Assembly: GCA_032358165.1 (NCBI GenBank)
Contig: JAALGY010000061.1
Span: 868,001 to 932,000, forward strand
Direction: 5' to 3'
Source of the DNA: Diplosphaera chodatii
Taxonomy: Eukaryota; Chlorophyta; Trebouxiophyceae; Prasiolales; Stichococcaceae
DNA: 64,000 bases
How positions within the stretch are numbered: the first letter of the stretch is position 1; each line of letters begins with the position of its first letter. Below, piece after piece: positions 1 to 10,095 of the stretch. A program made the translations under genes and the position numbers. A model generated the notes under the pieces. That model saw only the letters and a program-made list of their open reading frames with translations. It was not told the DNA's origin and made no database searches.

Positions 1-3000
1 TTGAGGCCGATGCCGCGCGATTCTCAGCTGCAGTCCACTCTGCTACAGACTCGAGCAACTCGAGCATCATTGCTAAGGTGGGCTCCTAATCCTGCTGCTT
101 GACCGAACCCTGGTGCTTGGCCTGTATGCATGCCATCTTGTGCACGAGGACCTGTCTGTTCTAACAAGCAGGGTATCCATCTGCCCGCAGATGATCCAGC
201 AGCTGGAGGGGCGTTTTCAGTTTATGTGGGGCCTGTACCGGGCGCACTCGCTGTCTGAGGACGAGATCGTGTTTCCTGCACTGGAGGTGCAATTGGCTAC
301 TTCAGCTGCACATGCATGTACCCTGCAATGCTTGATGTATTCTATCACCGATGCTTGAGGACACAGCCAAGGTCTGATGTGCACCGACATGTTGGTGTCC
401 TTGCCAACAGGCGAAGGAGGCACTGGTGAATGTCAGCCATGCCTACACGCTGGACCACCAGCAGGAGGAGCAGCTGCTGCAGCAGACGCACCGCATCATC
501 CTGGCGCTGAAGGACGCTGGAGACAGCGCGCAGCTGCGGCAGCTGGCGGGGCAGCTGCACCGCATGTCGGCCGCCCTCAGGGCTTCCCTGGAGCAGCACG
601 TGCAGGTGTGGGGCCTCTCGACACTGCCTGCTGGAAATTTGATAGGCTGCAGATGTGGCTGCACCGATCTGTAATGGTGTCCCTCGCCCGGGACAAGACT
701 TAAACAAACATTCTTGCTGCATCCCAGGCGGAGGAGCGGGAGCTGTGGCCGCTGTTTGCGGAGAACTTCACGTCGGAGGAGCAGGAGCGGCTGGTGGGCG
801 TCATCATCGGTCGCACGGGCGCAGAGGTCATGCAGTCGCTGCTGCCCTGGGTCACCGGTGAGCCGCCCTGCGGACACTCTGCTCACCCGACCGACCTCCG
901 GCAGCCTGCAGGGCTGCAGCACTGCCTTTTGGTTGCTCGGCTCAGGTTGCTGTGACAGCAACGACATCAGCAAGTGATAGCCAGCATGGCGCGTGCACAG
1001 GGTCGTTCACAGAGGAGGAGCAGCGAGGCATGATGGAGTCGCTGCGGTCTGCCACCCGCAACACAGCCTTCGACCGCTGGCTGGCGTCCACCATGTCTGG
1101 ACCGCTGGGCGCTGGAGGCAGCTCGGGTGGCGGCCCCACAGCAGGCGACGCCACCGCCGCAGGCACCCTCGAAGCGCCAGCAGCTGCCGACGAGCGGGCA
1201 GCTGCAGCCACAGCCACGTCCCTGACAGAAGCAGCTGCGTCTAAGCGGGGTGGCACACCTACTGCAGCTGACGGCAGCGCGAGTGGTCGAGGCGATGCTG
1301 ACATCGACCCAGCCGGACCCAGCAGTCATGCTGGCACATCAGCGGACGGCGCCGATGCACCGCTGGCACAGGTGGCGGAGTACCTGGCGGCAGGCACGCC
1401 GGCAGCAGCCATCCCGGGTGCAGACGCCCCACCGTCCCAGTCGCTCTCTGGCACCTTCCGCCCTGGTTGGGAGGTACGTCCCGTGTTGCGCCCACAACCT
1501 CTGGTACAATGCACTGCCAAATCTGATCTCTCGAAACCGTGGATCCAGTGAAGTCATGGACTTAGTCAGTGTGGCGTTAATGCACTGCAGGACATCTTCC
1601 GCATGAACCAGAAGCAGCTGGAGGGTGCGGTGCGGCGCATGTGGGGCGACAAGAACCTGGAGCCCGCACGCAAGGCGTACCTGATGCAGCACATCATGGC
1701 GTCGCGCTACATCGTGGCGCAGCAGCAGCACAAGCTGGGCGTCAGCAGCGCGGGGGCAGACGCAGCGCAGCAATCTGCAGCGTTCCACCGCACGCACACT
1801 GACAGGTGGGTTACTGCTGGTTCTGTGAGCTGCATGGTCGCCGGGTTGCGCAGGTTACATCGAGCTACTGCGCCAGTTGCGGGGATTGTATGTTGCTCTC
1901 ATTTATCACGTTTGTGAAGCACTCATGATGGTTGCACAGTGGGGAGCTGGGGTGCAAGCACTATGCGCGGGGCGCGGCGCTGGTGGCCCCGTGCTGCGGG
2001 CGCGTCTTCACCTGCCGCCACTGCCACGACGAGGCAGAGGACCACCTGCTGGATGCCAAGACGGTGTCCACGATGGCGTGCATGCACTGCGGCAAGCAGC
2101 AGCCTGTGGCAGGTGGGCCCCCGTGGCGACATACATACCGGGAGGTTGTCGTGGGAGTTTAGTATTGGCCCGCTCTGCGCTGCGGCCGAAGCTCGGCTCA
2201 CTCAGGCGGCGCCTCTCGCAGGTGAATGCAATGGGTGCGGCCACAAGCTGGCAGCGTATTTTTGCGGAATCTGCAGGCTGTGGGATGATGTCCCTGGTCG
2301 GCAGGTGAGCCACACAGCGTACTCCTGCTACATCTGTGTGGCATCGCATGTTGGCTTGCAACTGCAAGCCAGACGGCAGTGACCCGTTTGTGTTGGCGCA
2401 CCCTTCTTTCACTGACATACGCCAAACATGTGTTCATCCTCTCAACACAGATCTACCATTGCCCATACTGCAACCTGTGCCGCCGCGGCGCGGGGCTGGG
2501 CCTGGACGCGTGCCACTGCATGCAGTGCAACTGCTGCATGCACCTGACCGAGTTTGCGCACCACAAGTGCCGCGACCTGTCCACCTGCCCCGTGTGCACC
2601 GAGTACCTCTTCGACAGCAACCAGCCCTACAGAGTGCGCAGCTGCATTGTGGCCGGGTCAGCGAGTTTGCCTGCAGCATGGCACGCCAGCTCAACGTGAC
2701 TCCAGAGCAGTGTCGAGCCACTCGTCCCTGCAGCCAGGTCCACTGTTGACTATGTGTCCTTCACGTGCCCACAGGAATTGCCATGTGGCCACTTCATGCA
2801 CTCACACTGCTTTGGGCAGTACACACGGTACAATTACACGTGCCCGCTGTGCTCCAAGTCTCTTGGCGACATGGCCGTCTACTTCCAGGTGTGTGCTGGA
2901 ATGTTGCTGTATATGTCTGCGTTAAGCATGCTGCCACATACTGTGTGTTGTTTTCATGCTAATGTGATGTCGTGAAAACGCAAGTGTTCATACACTGCAG

Positions 3001-3296
3001 ATGATTGATGCGCTGGTTGCGGCAGCGGGCCCCCTGCCGGCTGAGTATGCCAACCGCAAGCAGACCCTGCTCTGCAATGACTGCGAGGTGCGCCTCTGCT
3101 ACTTGTTTTGCACCTGAGGGGCTCTTGCGATTGTAGTCTGGCAACGGTCTTCCACACTGTCCAGGCCAAACCCCAATCAAACGTCATCGCAACTGGGTCA
3201 TCGATAACTTGCTTGCAGAAACGGGGCGAGGCGCCATTCCACTTTGTGTACCACAAGTGTTCAAGCTGCGGATCCTACAACACGCGGCTGGTGTGA
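1..3296 (+). CDS. BTS: BRUTUS/HRZ-type hemerythrin E3 ubiquitin ligase (5' partial)
   Basis: C-terminal part of a plant-type iron-sensing E3 ligase; the N-terminus lies before the window. Reconstructed exons show, in order, an acidic/Ser linker (1-77), one hemerythrin domain (about 191-860, with [22 protein letters not shown] and ERELWPLF), a helical segment with an Ala/Gly-rich spacer (about 1003-1474), a [19 protein letters not shown] segment (from 1592), a CHY zinc finger (about 1938-2120, [11 protein letters not shown]), a CTCHY finger (2222-2310), an H2-type RING split by an intron (CPVC...[11 protein letters not shown]...[15 protein letters not shown], to 2888) and a final zinc ribbon (CNDC...[14 protein letters not shown], stop 3294-3296). 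This order matches Arabidopsis BRUTUS and rice HRZ, where hemerythrin binds Fe and the RING ubiquitinates iron-response bHLH factors. Only the last hemerythrin repeat is visible; earlier ones should lie upstream. Alternative: a BTS-LIKE paralogue, which cannot be separated here. Confidence 0.93.
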
Positions 3297-3621
3297 GCGG
3301 ACATACTGGAATTTGAAGCGCGCGAGAGGAGTGTATTGCTGGTGTGGCTTGCATGAAGCGTTGGAGCAAGCAATCAGATGATTGAGTTTCATCACCTGCA
3401 CGGGTGTGGCAAGGAGGATGGCAGTCTGTAGCATATTCTCAGACATTGCTGTGCAGGTTTCAAGGTTGTCGGTGGTTTCGAGCTGGTTGTCGACGCTGAT
3501 TACATTAGATGCGCCGTTTCGTTTGTTGGTTCAAGCAAGCAGGGTTATATTCCACTCCCAAAGCTGAACAATAGAATTAACATCAAAGGCTGCGACGTTG
3601 TGAGCAACAAGCCACACATGG
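3297..3621. other. Convergent 3' intergenic interval
   Basis: Tail-to-tail gap between the + strand BRUTUS stop and the - strand RPP30 stop. I see no conserved reading frame in it; it should hold both 3' UTRs. Confidence 0.6.
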
Positions 3622-5617
3622 TCAGCGCTTCCGTTTGCCCCTCTTCTGTCTGTGCTGCTGGGGCTGCTGGCGAAGTGGTTGTGGTGGCGCCTTTGCCCTG
3701 CTGCCAGTGCCCGTGGACGACACTACCTGACCAGCCAAAGAGCTGTCTGCCTTTGATGCACGGCTGCCTGGCTCTGTTGCTGCTGCTGCAATGCTTGACG
3801 GCTGCACAGCATTGCCCCTGCCATTGCCGCCGCCATCGGCAGTGCCCCCGAGTGCTGCATCACCAGCGGGGTCCAGCCGATGAATTGTCAGCACCCCCTT
3901 GTACGCCCGCCGCTGCGCTCCGTGCTCGATCGCCGCCCGACACGCATCGGAACATGCGACCTGCACAGATCAGGGTACCTTGACCTAGATGGCCTCAGCC
4001 CCCTGCAGATAGATAGACGCTGAGGAGTTGTGTTTGCAGGCAGGGCTATGCTGAAACCCCCACCTTGGCCTGGCGTTGGTTCAGGCCAAACAGTGTTGCC
4101 AGGTTGATGACGTCGGGCGGGCCCCGCAGCTCAAATGCAGATCGGGCGCCACTGGACACAACAATCCCACGCCCTGCAGCACCACAGCTGCTATCAGCTG
4201 ACAGGGCGGCATGCATCGTTGCGAAACCGACTCACACTGCCTAACAATCCTCATCAAGTTGCAAGGCTCCCGAGACGCACCACGAGTCGCTCGCGCCAGC
4301 GCCTGAGCATTGGCGAACACATTGCGGCGGGCTGTCGCCTCCCGCAGCGCCGGCGCATAGCTGACCTGCGCCAAAGCAGTTGACACGTGTATGCGCCTGT
4401 GCACACGCTGCCAAATGACCAGGCATGTACTAGCGGGCTCAACCACCGGCGCACACCTCGAAGTGCACGCCGCGAGCCAGGGCCGCCTGCAGCAGCGGTG
4501 GCTTCAGGCGGAATGGCAGCCGCTTCGTCAGGTCCAGGCAGATCAGGTCGACCGGCAGCGACATGCAGGCCTGCATGACCAGGCACAGCATATTCCCTCG
4601 CAAGCATGTGCTCTGAACAGCCTGACGAATTGCGGCACTGGCACTCCAAGCGGCTGGCGAGACCTGGTCCTTTGGCAGGGCACTCTGTCAAGACAGCTGA
4701 GGGAAGCGCCTTACCTGCTGCATGACGCGCTCTGAAAGAGGCTGCACAGCGACAATGTCGTATGAACTCGTCACATCCGAGCGCTGCGCCAGCAGCTGCG
4801 CCTGCCCTGCTTCTGTGGCCGCAAAGGTTAGCCGGGTCAGCTGCCTGAAGGGCAGCTCCAGATCTTGGCCTGCTGGCCGCTCTGACGGATTGCTGCACGT
4901 CACAACTTCGGTGGCTGGCTGAGCTGCCCGCGCCACGCCCCGACTCGGCGTAGCACCAGGTGCAGCTGCCGGCTGTTCCTGCGCATCACCCGCTGCCGCC
5001 GTACCAGGCTCAGCAGCTGCCTGGGCTGCTGGCTGTGTGCTGTCCACAGGGCGGGCAGCGCCATTCGCATCCTGGGGCAATTGAAATGTTTCTGGCGGTG
5101 GCACTGCATCTGCGTGCGCTGCACCTGCATCGGCAGCGCCGCTGTCACGAGTGGCCTGGGTTGCTGCCGGACCTGCTGTACCACCGTGCTGTAGCCGTTG
5201 AGCAGCCGCTGCCTCGGCTGCCTTCTGCCTTTTGTGGCCCTTGCCACCAGCAGGGCGACGGAGCAGGCTGTGCGCAAACTGAAGGGCAGGTGCAGCCTCC
5301 CGGGCAGCTGCATCGATCGTGACGCTCGCCACCGCTCTGACATTGCACCTACGAGCTCACAAATGCCGTCGCATCGGCTATCTATTCGTGAACCACCCAG
5401 TGGCTCTTTCTGCCATTTGCAGCCCCCTTGTAGACGTCATCAAATCCTGTACGCAGGATCGGTCATGCTTCTCGCGCCTGTCACGGTCCGTCAGGGTGTC
5501 CGCAGCTGTATGGGCACATGCGGCGGCACCCCACCCAAGGCGCACCGCCATCTGCACCCGGGCTTGGCTCAGCTGCCAGCTGTCGACATCGGGTAGGTTC
5601 AGGTCGAAGAACCTCAT
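3622..5617 (-). CDS. RPP30: Ribonuclease P protein subunit p30 (RPP30/Rpp1)
   Basis: Protein subunit of nuclear RNase P/MRP, which matures tRNA 5' ends and processes rRNA. The start at 5617 gives MRFFDLNLP, the usual beginning of the family. Later exons carry the TIM-barrel-like p30 motifs: LPFRQLTRLTF and SYDIVAVQPLSERVMQQ (about 4870-4700), VDLICLDLTKRLPFRLKPP (about 4560-4480), a helix ALREATARRNVFANAQALAR (about 4350), GIVVSSGARSAFELRGPPDV (about 4180-4100) and CSDACRAAIEHGAQRR near 3930. The C-terminus is a basic, low-complexity tail ending at 3622. An unusual Ala/Gln-rich block of roughly 140 residues (about 5332-4890) sits between the N-terminal strand and the second motif. It faces the reductase gene head to head and BRUTUS tail to tail. 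Internal exon borders are approximate. Confidence 0.88.
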
Positions 5618-6073
5618 TGTAACCTTCCAATTGCAAGGCGCAGGAACAGTCGGTAACTGCACATGCTGCCGTACTGCTACATTATGCCTCTCAACGGCCA
5701 AGTGGGCAACGAGCAACTTGTTCTCGTTCTACGTTCGCATATGCGATGATGCATGTTCAGCCAATGCCACGCAGATCTGGACGGAATTCACTGCACCTCA
5801 CTGTAGGTGCAAAATTGCAAATGACAAGTGGCAAGCTGTCTGCGCTGCGCAAGCCGAAGCACGTCAGCATCATCATAACCTGACATTTACATTTGCAGGA
5901 CCAAAGCCAATCCATTGGGCAACTCGCTTCAGGCTCACTTTGAGTCCGACGAGGGCGCTGAGATTACGGCACAAGCCTGGCAGCCTGCTGGCAGGATTGC
6001 GCACGTCCTTCATAAACTCAGCACCTGCGCTGCGGCGCAGGTGCCACTCAGGCTCATCAGGTCACTCGCAAAG

Positions 6074-8219
6074 ATGGGGGACGGTCAAGCCCTGCACCCA
6101 AAGGCGATGCTGCATTGCGGTGAGCAGGCTATCTTGCGCTTCCAAAAGTTATTGCAGGGAATGTGGCGGTGCACATGCCGGAGGCAGGCGCAAAACCGTG
6201 CATGCATGTGTAACCTGCAACATTGTATGCAATAAAGAGTGAACTGCGGCGAGATTGCATCGACGTCTGTGATGCTGGCATGAGTCAGGATGTGCTCCTG
6301 CAGATTGGGTGCTCAAGGATGCATGGGCGGAACATATCGGACAGCAGGGCATACCGCTTGCTGTCTGGCCAGACGTGGAAGACTACGGTGCCATCGAGAT
6401 GTTCATCGGGTGGCGCTACCCCGACGGCATCTTCAGTAAGGTGGGACTCGAATTGGTGTCAGTCACTAATACTGAGAAGATGCATGCCTGTGTAAGACAT
6501 TACGGCATACACACAAGACCGTGCCCTCTTGGCATGCAGTTGACAAATTTGAAGGCGGTCCAGCTCCTGGGTGCTGGTGTGGAAACCGTGATCAATGACC
6601 CGGATATCCCAGATACAGTGCCGCTGCTGCGTGTTGCCGATCCGTTGATGGGAGTGCGACTGGCCACATGGGTGCGTCATTGCTCAATTGCAACTGAACA
6701 ACCTGCACTTTGCCGGTCGGTTCATGACAGGGCTGTGCACAACTGCAGGTCGTATGGGCTGTGATCAACACGCAGCGCCACATGGATGAATACCTGGAGC
6801 ACCAGAGGAAGAACAGCTGGTGCGCATGCTGTGCGGTGAGCTGCTATGTTGATGGCACACAGCATGTGCGCAGTTGCAAGGATGTCCACAGGTTGCCGGT
6901 TCATTCACTGACATGGTCCTCGCGGCTCAGCAGACAAAGTGATGAGACTTCGCAAGTACGTTTTTGGCAGGTATAAGAGCCTAGAGGGCTGGGTCAACAA
7001 AGACAACCAGGACGTTACCGTCGGGATCATGGGCCTAGGTGCTGTCCGCAGCTCAAGCACGCTCTGTTGGTGATTCCATGTCACCCTTCAGATATATTAA
7101 GATCGTCGATGGCATGGTTCTGCAGGTGTCATGGGGCGTGCCACAGCCAACGCACTCAAGTCGCTTGGCTATCAGGTCATCTCCTGGACCCGTACACAGC
7201 GATCTGGGAATGACGCCTATGGCAGGTGGTATCTGCTGCAGTCTTGGCCGCTTCCCTCAGGGTTTGATAACACAGTTTGTGCTTGGCATGATGGCACCAC
7301 TATCATGGTGAAGCAGCAGCTACCATGTCAAGATTGCCAGCCTGATCGCAGGGCATATTCTGGGCGGGACCAGCTGTCCGACTTCGTCTCACAGTGTGAA
7401 TACCTGGTGTGCTTCCTCATGTGGCCATTGAGGTCTGACCAACCATGTGGCCTACCGTGCAATTAGAGTCGATCGTAGATTGCACGGTAGGTGTGCCTTG
7501 CATGCAGGTGTGCCTCCTGCCGTTGACACCACAAACAGAGCACATCATCAACTCTGAGCTGCTGTCATGGCTACCGAAGGTGCGGTCAAGGCAGCCTATA
7601 TGTGCTGCCGATCAGCTTCATGAGACACAGCAATGCCAGCAACGTTCTGCTTGTGCCACAAAGTCAGGCAGATGTCCTGCTTGGGCTGCAGGGCGCCACA
7701 ATCATCAACGGAGCCAGGGGGAAGCACATGGTAGAAGCTGATGTGTTAGCCGCACTAGACGCGGGGCAGGTGTGTTCAACCTTGCTGTTGCTAGTTTCAA
7801 GTTGCCAATCATGATATCACGGCGTGTACCTGATTGAGAGCAATGCGCTGCAGTTGGGCCACCTCATCACAGATGTCACAGATCCGGAGCCGCTGCCAGA
7901 GGTAAGCAAAGGAACGACTGTGATATGTGCAGTTGCCAGGGCTACAGGCATGTGTGAAGGTTTGTCTTCATGATGGAGGCTGGTCGCCGATTGACAGCCA
8001 GGACAGAACGCTGGGCACCAGGACCCAACTGGCCGGTGCACTCCCTACCTGCAGGGCTCGGGATTGTGGCAGCACCCACGCGTGCGGCTGACTCCGCATG
8101 TGGCTGCTTTCACACCACTTGCCACGGCGGCTGCTCAGATAGGGGAGAACTACCGAGCGATGGAGGAAGGCCAGCCGTATGCCAAGGAACGAGTTGTGAA
8201 CAGAGAGGCAGGCTATTGA
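6074..8219 (+). CDS. Glyoxylate/hydroxypyruvate reductase, GhrA-like 2-hydroxyacid dehydrogenase
   Basis: NAD(P)H-dependent reductase of glyoxylate or hydroxypyruvate, a photorespiration-linked reaction. The start is inferred: an exon from 6074 to 6119 ends in phase 1 and joins 6304 to read MLHCDWVLKDAWAEHIG. Following exons read LKAVQLLGAGVETVI, then the Rossmann motif GIMGLGVMGRATANALKSLG, whose GLG|VMG is split by an intron near 7040-7127. Then come PLTPQTEHIINSELLSWLPK, the catalytic-Arg segment IINGARGKHMVEADVLAALD, the DPEPLPE segment with the catalytic Glu, and the catalytic-His segment HPRVRLTPHVAAFTP. The end is EEGQPYAKERVVNREAGY with stop 8217-8219, like E. coli GhrA. All three catalytic residues (Arg, Glu, His) are present. 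An upstream in-frame ATG near 5915 would add a poorly convincing extension. Substrate preference cannot be read. Confidence 0.87.
7451..7491. repeat. Perfect 13-bp inverted repeat (hairpin) in an intron
   Basis: Arms 7451-7463 and 7479-7491 are exact reverse complements separated by a 15-base spacer. It lies in the intron of the hydroxyacid dehydrogenase gene just before the exon that begins PLTPQTEH. A transcript could fold into a stem-loop. I cannot tie it to a known element. Confidence 0.8.
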
Positions 8220-8433
8220 GGGTGCCATCGGAATTAAAGCACACTGGACGGGCGCAGCCCTGGGCAATTAACAAAAGCGTGCAGAGGTTGCCTCTGTGCA
8301 GCGCCATGAAGTTGTCGCCCCATTGGCCTTGTGAACGTCAAAGCTGCCATTGAATTGCTGACGTGTCCTGACCATGTGAAACGTAGCAAAACCACCGGAT
8401 ATGGTACAGTCATGACATACGGCCCCGCACTTG

Positions 8434-9511
8434 CTACAGCAATGGGTTTGTGGCAGTCAGCCGCCTGTTGCGGCGCAGCAGAGGGTTGACGTCCGCAGTT
8501 GCCTCCCCAGTGGTGTCGTTGAACGCCATGTACATGTACCGCTGGATTGCCTTGCCCGCCCGGTCATTGGCTTCCGCCTGCAGGACCTGGCGTTGGCGCT
8601 TGACCTTTGTGTCAAAGCTCTCGCTGTCCTCCGGCAGCGGGATGCGCGCCAACTTTGCCTGCGCGCCAAGAGCTTGTGTCAGCGAAGCAGTTCAGTGGTG
8701 GCGGACGGACCCGCATCACACAGTCAGGACAAGCTTAGGACAAGCAGGCGAGTATGAAGTACATGGCCTGCCTACCTGCTGGGTGCCCGCCTGCTGTTTG
8801 CCCTGCTGTGGCTGCTTCACCTGCGGCTGCATTTGCACTGGCTTGGCCGTCGGGGCGCCCAGCCCCTGCCGGCCCTTCTGCTGCGACTGCTCCAGCGGCA
8901 TGCGGCGGCCCTGGGACTCTGCACCAAGGCCGGCGCCCGGCTGCCACCCAGCCTTTCGCAGCAGCTGGAAGCCGACATTGTCTGAAGGGATGCCGTAGTC
9001 CAGCGATGGACCGACGAAGGCCGTGTCAGCTGGACTACTGTGCCCAGCCGGCTCCCTGCTGCTGGCGGGCTGCCGAATCTCAGTGCGCCGAGTGCTGCCC
9101 AGGCCGGCCCTGGCTTCCACGTCGGCGTGCTCTGATGCAGCGGCAGCGGCTGCGGCGTCCGACACACGCAGGCCAGAGGCTTGCTGTTCACCGCCAGACT
9201 GTGCGGCTGCTGCATGGATGCTGGCATGCTGCACTGCTAATGCTGGGGGTGCCAAAGCTACCGCCTGCGGTGTGCTGGATTGACTCTGGCTGGCAGCCTC
9301 AGGGAAGCCAGCATGCAGCAGCTCCCTGTAAAAGGCGCCAGCCTGCAGCTGCTGATTGCTGGCACGCGGAGTCTGCATGGCGAATGGAAGTAGGTGTAAG
9401 TGTAGACTCCACGCCATTATCAAGGAGCAGAGGTGCCGCTACAACGTTTGCTGTGCTTACCTGCTGTGAGCGTCTGAAGCCTGGGAGGACCTGTTCTGGC
9501 GCCACTGCCAT
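8434..9511 (-). CDS. G-patch domain protein (GPANK1-like)
   Basis: Three exons on the minus strand: 9511-9463, about 9373-8777 and 8658-8434. Both introns have GT/AG ends and the second joins in phase 0. The start MAVAPEQVLPGFRRSQQ is the first Met after an in-frame gap. After an Ala/Gln/Ser-rich region the second exon holds a G-patch, GFQLLRKAGWQPGAGLG, followed by a G-x-G/A continuation and Gln-rich linker. The last exon reads KRQRQVLQAEANDRAGKAIQ then RYMYMAFND. That arrangement, with a G-patch followed by a basic helix ending in an R-x-Y-M motif, resembles the C-terminal half of GPANK1 and a short plant D111/G-patch protein. G-patches usually bind RNA or activate DEAH helicases; the specific partner is unknown. 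No ankyrin repeats are visible. Length is about 290 residues. Confidence 0.78.
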
Positions 9512-10095
9512 GCGCTGAACACTGCCAGCACCAAGCTTTAATAGGCAGCAACTTATGCCAATGCGGCATTGCAAGCGGTCAGCGTACGAGTACTACAAGT
9601 AACCTGTCCACTTTTCTGCTGCTGCATTCCTTGCGAGCCTGACGTCTTGGCGTCTTGAGAAGCACCTTCGACCAGATCTCAACACAGCTCGCAAGCAACC
9701 GACTGCTCTGCAGCAATGCAGGGGAGTTTCAGTGGCAAATGTTTCGTCATCCCCCGTGGAAAGTCTTCATGCAACCAACGAAATTTGACGAAGGTGCTGC
9801 CCAGGAAACCATGCACTTCTCACACAAGTCCGGCTGCAGGACGCGGCCAGCAGGCTGCAGTCGCGTACATCGCTTGAGCATTCACAGGGTCACCAGAGCG
9901 CTCCCAGCCTGGGCGTACCTGCTGCACGTTCGTTTGCAACAACAGGCGTACTGCACACTAGCAAGCTAGGGGCACGCGTACACACCGGCTGAAGGGTCAG
10001 AGTCAGGGAGCCAGGGCTTCATGGCTCATTTGCAGTCCTTTGGCGGGGCTGAACTGCCATAGAAGCCTTTGTGCACGTGCACATAAACGCTACTG
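9512..10095. other. Divergent intergenic region between G-patch and formin genes
   Basis: Head-to-head spacer that should contain both promoters and 5' UTRs. No reading frame here has exon-like features and I recognise no specific motif. Confidence 0.55.

Noticed and set aside
5319..6242. A 307-residue plus-strand open frame
   Set aside because: It lies opposite the N-terminal RPP30 exons and into the divergent spacer, has no recognisable domain and unbiased composition.
8450..9518. Plus-strand Ala/Cys-rich frames of 182 and 254 residues
   Set aside because: Antisense to the G-patch gene, whose G-patch motif and splice sites fix the coding strand.
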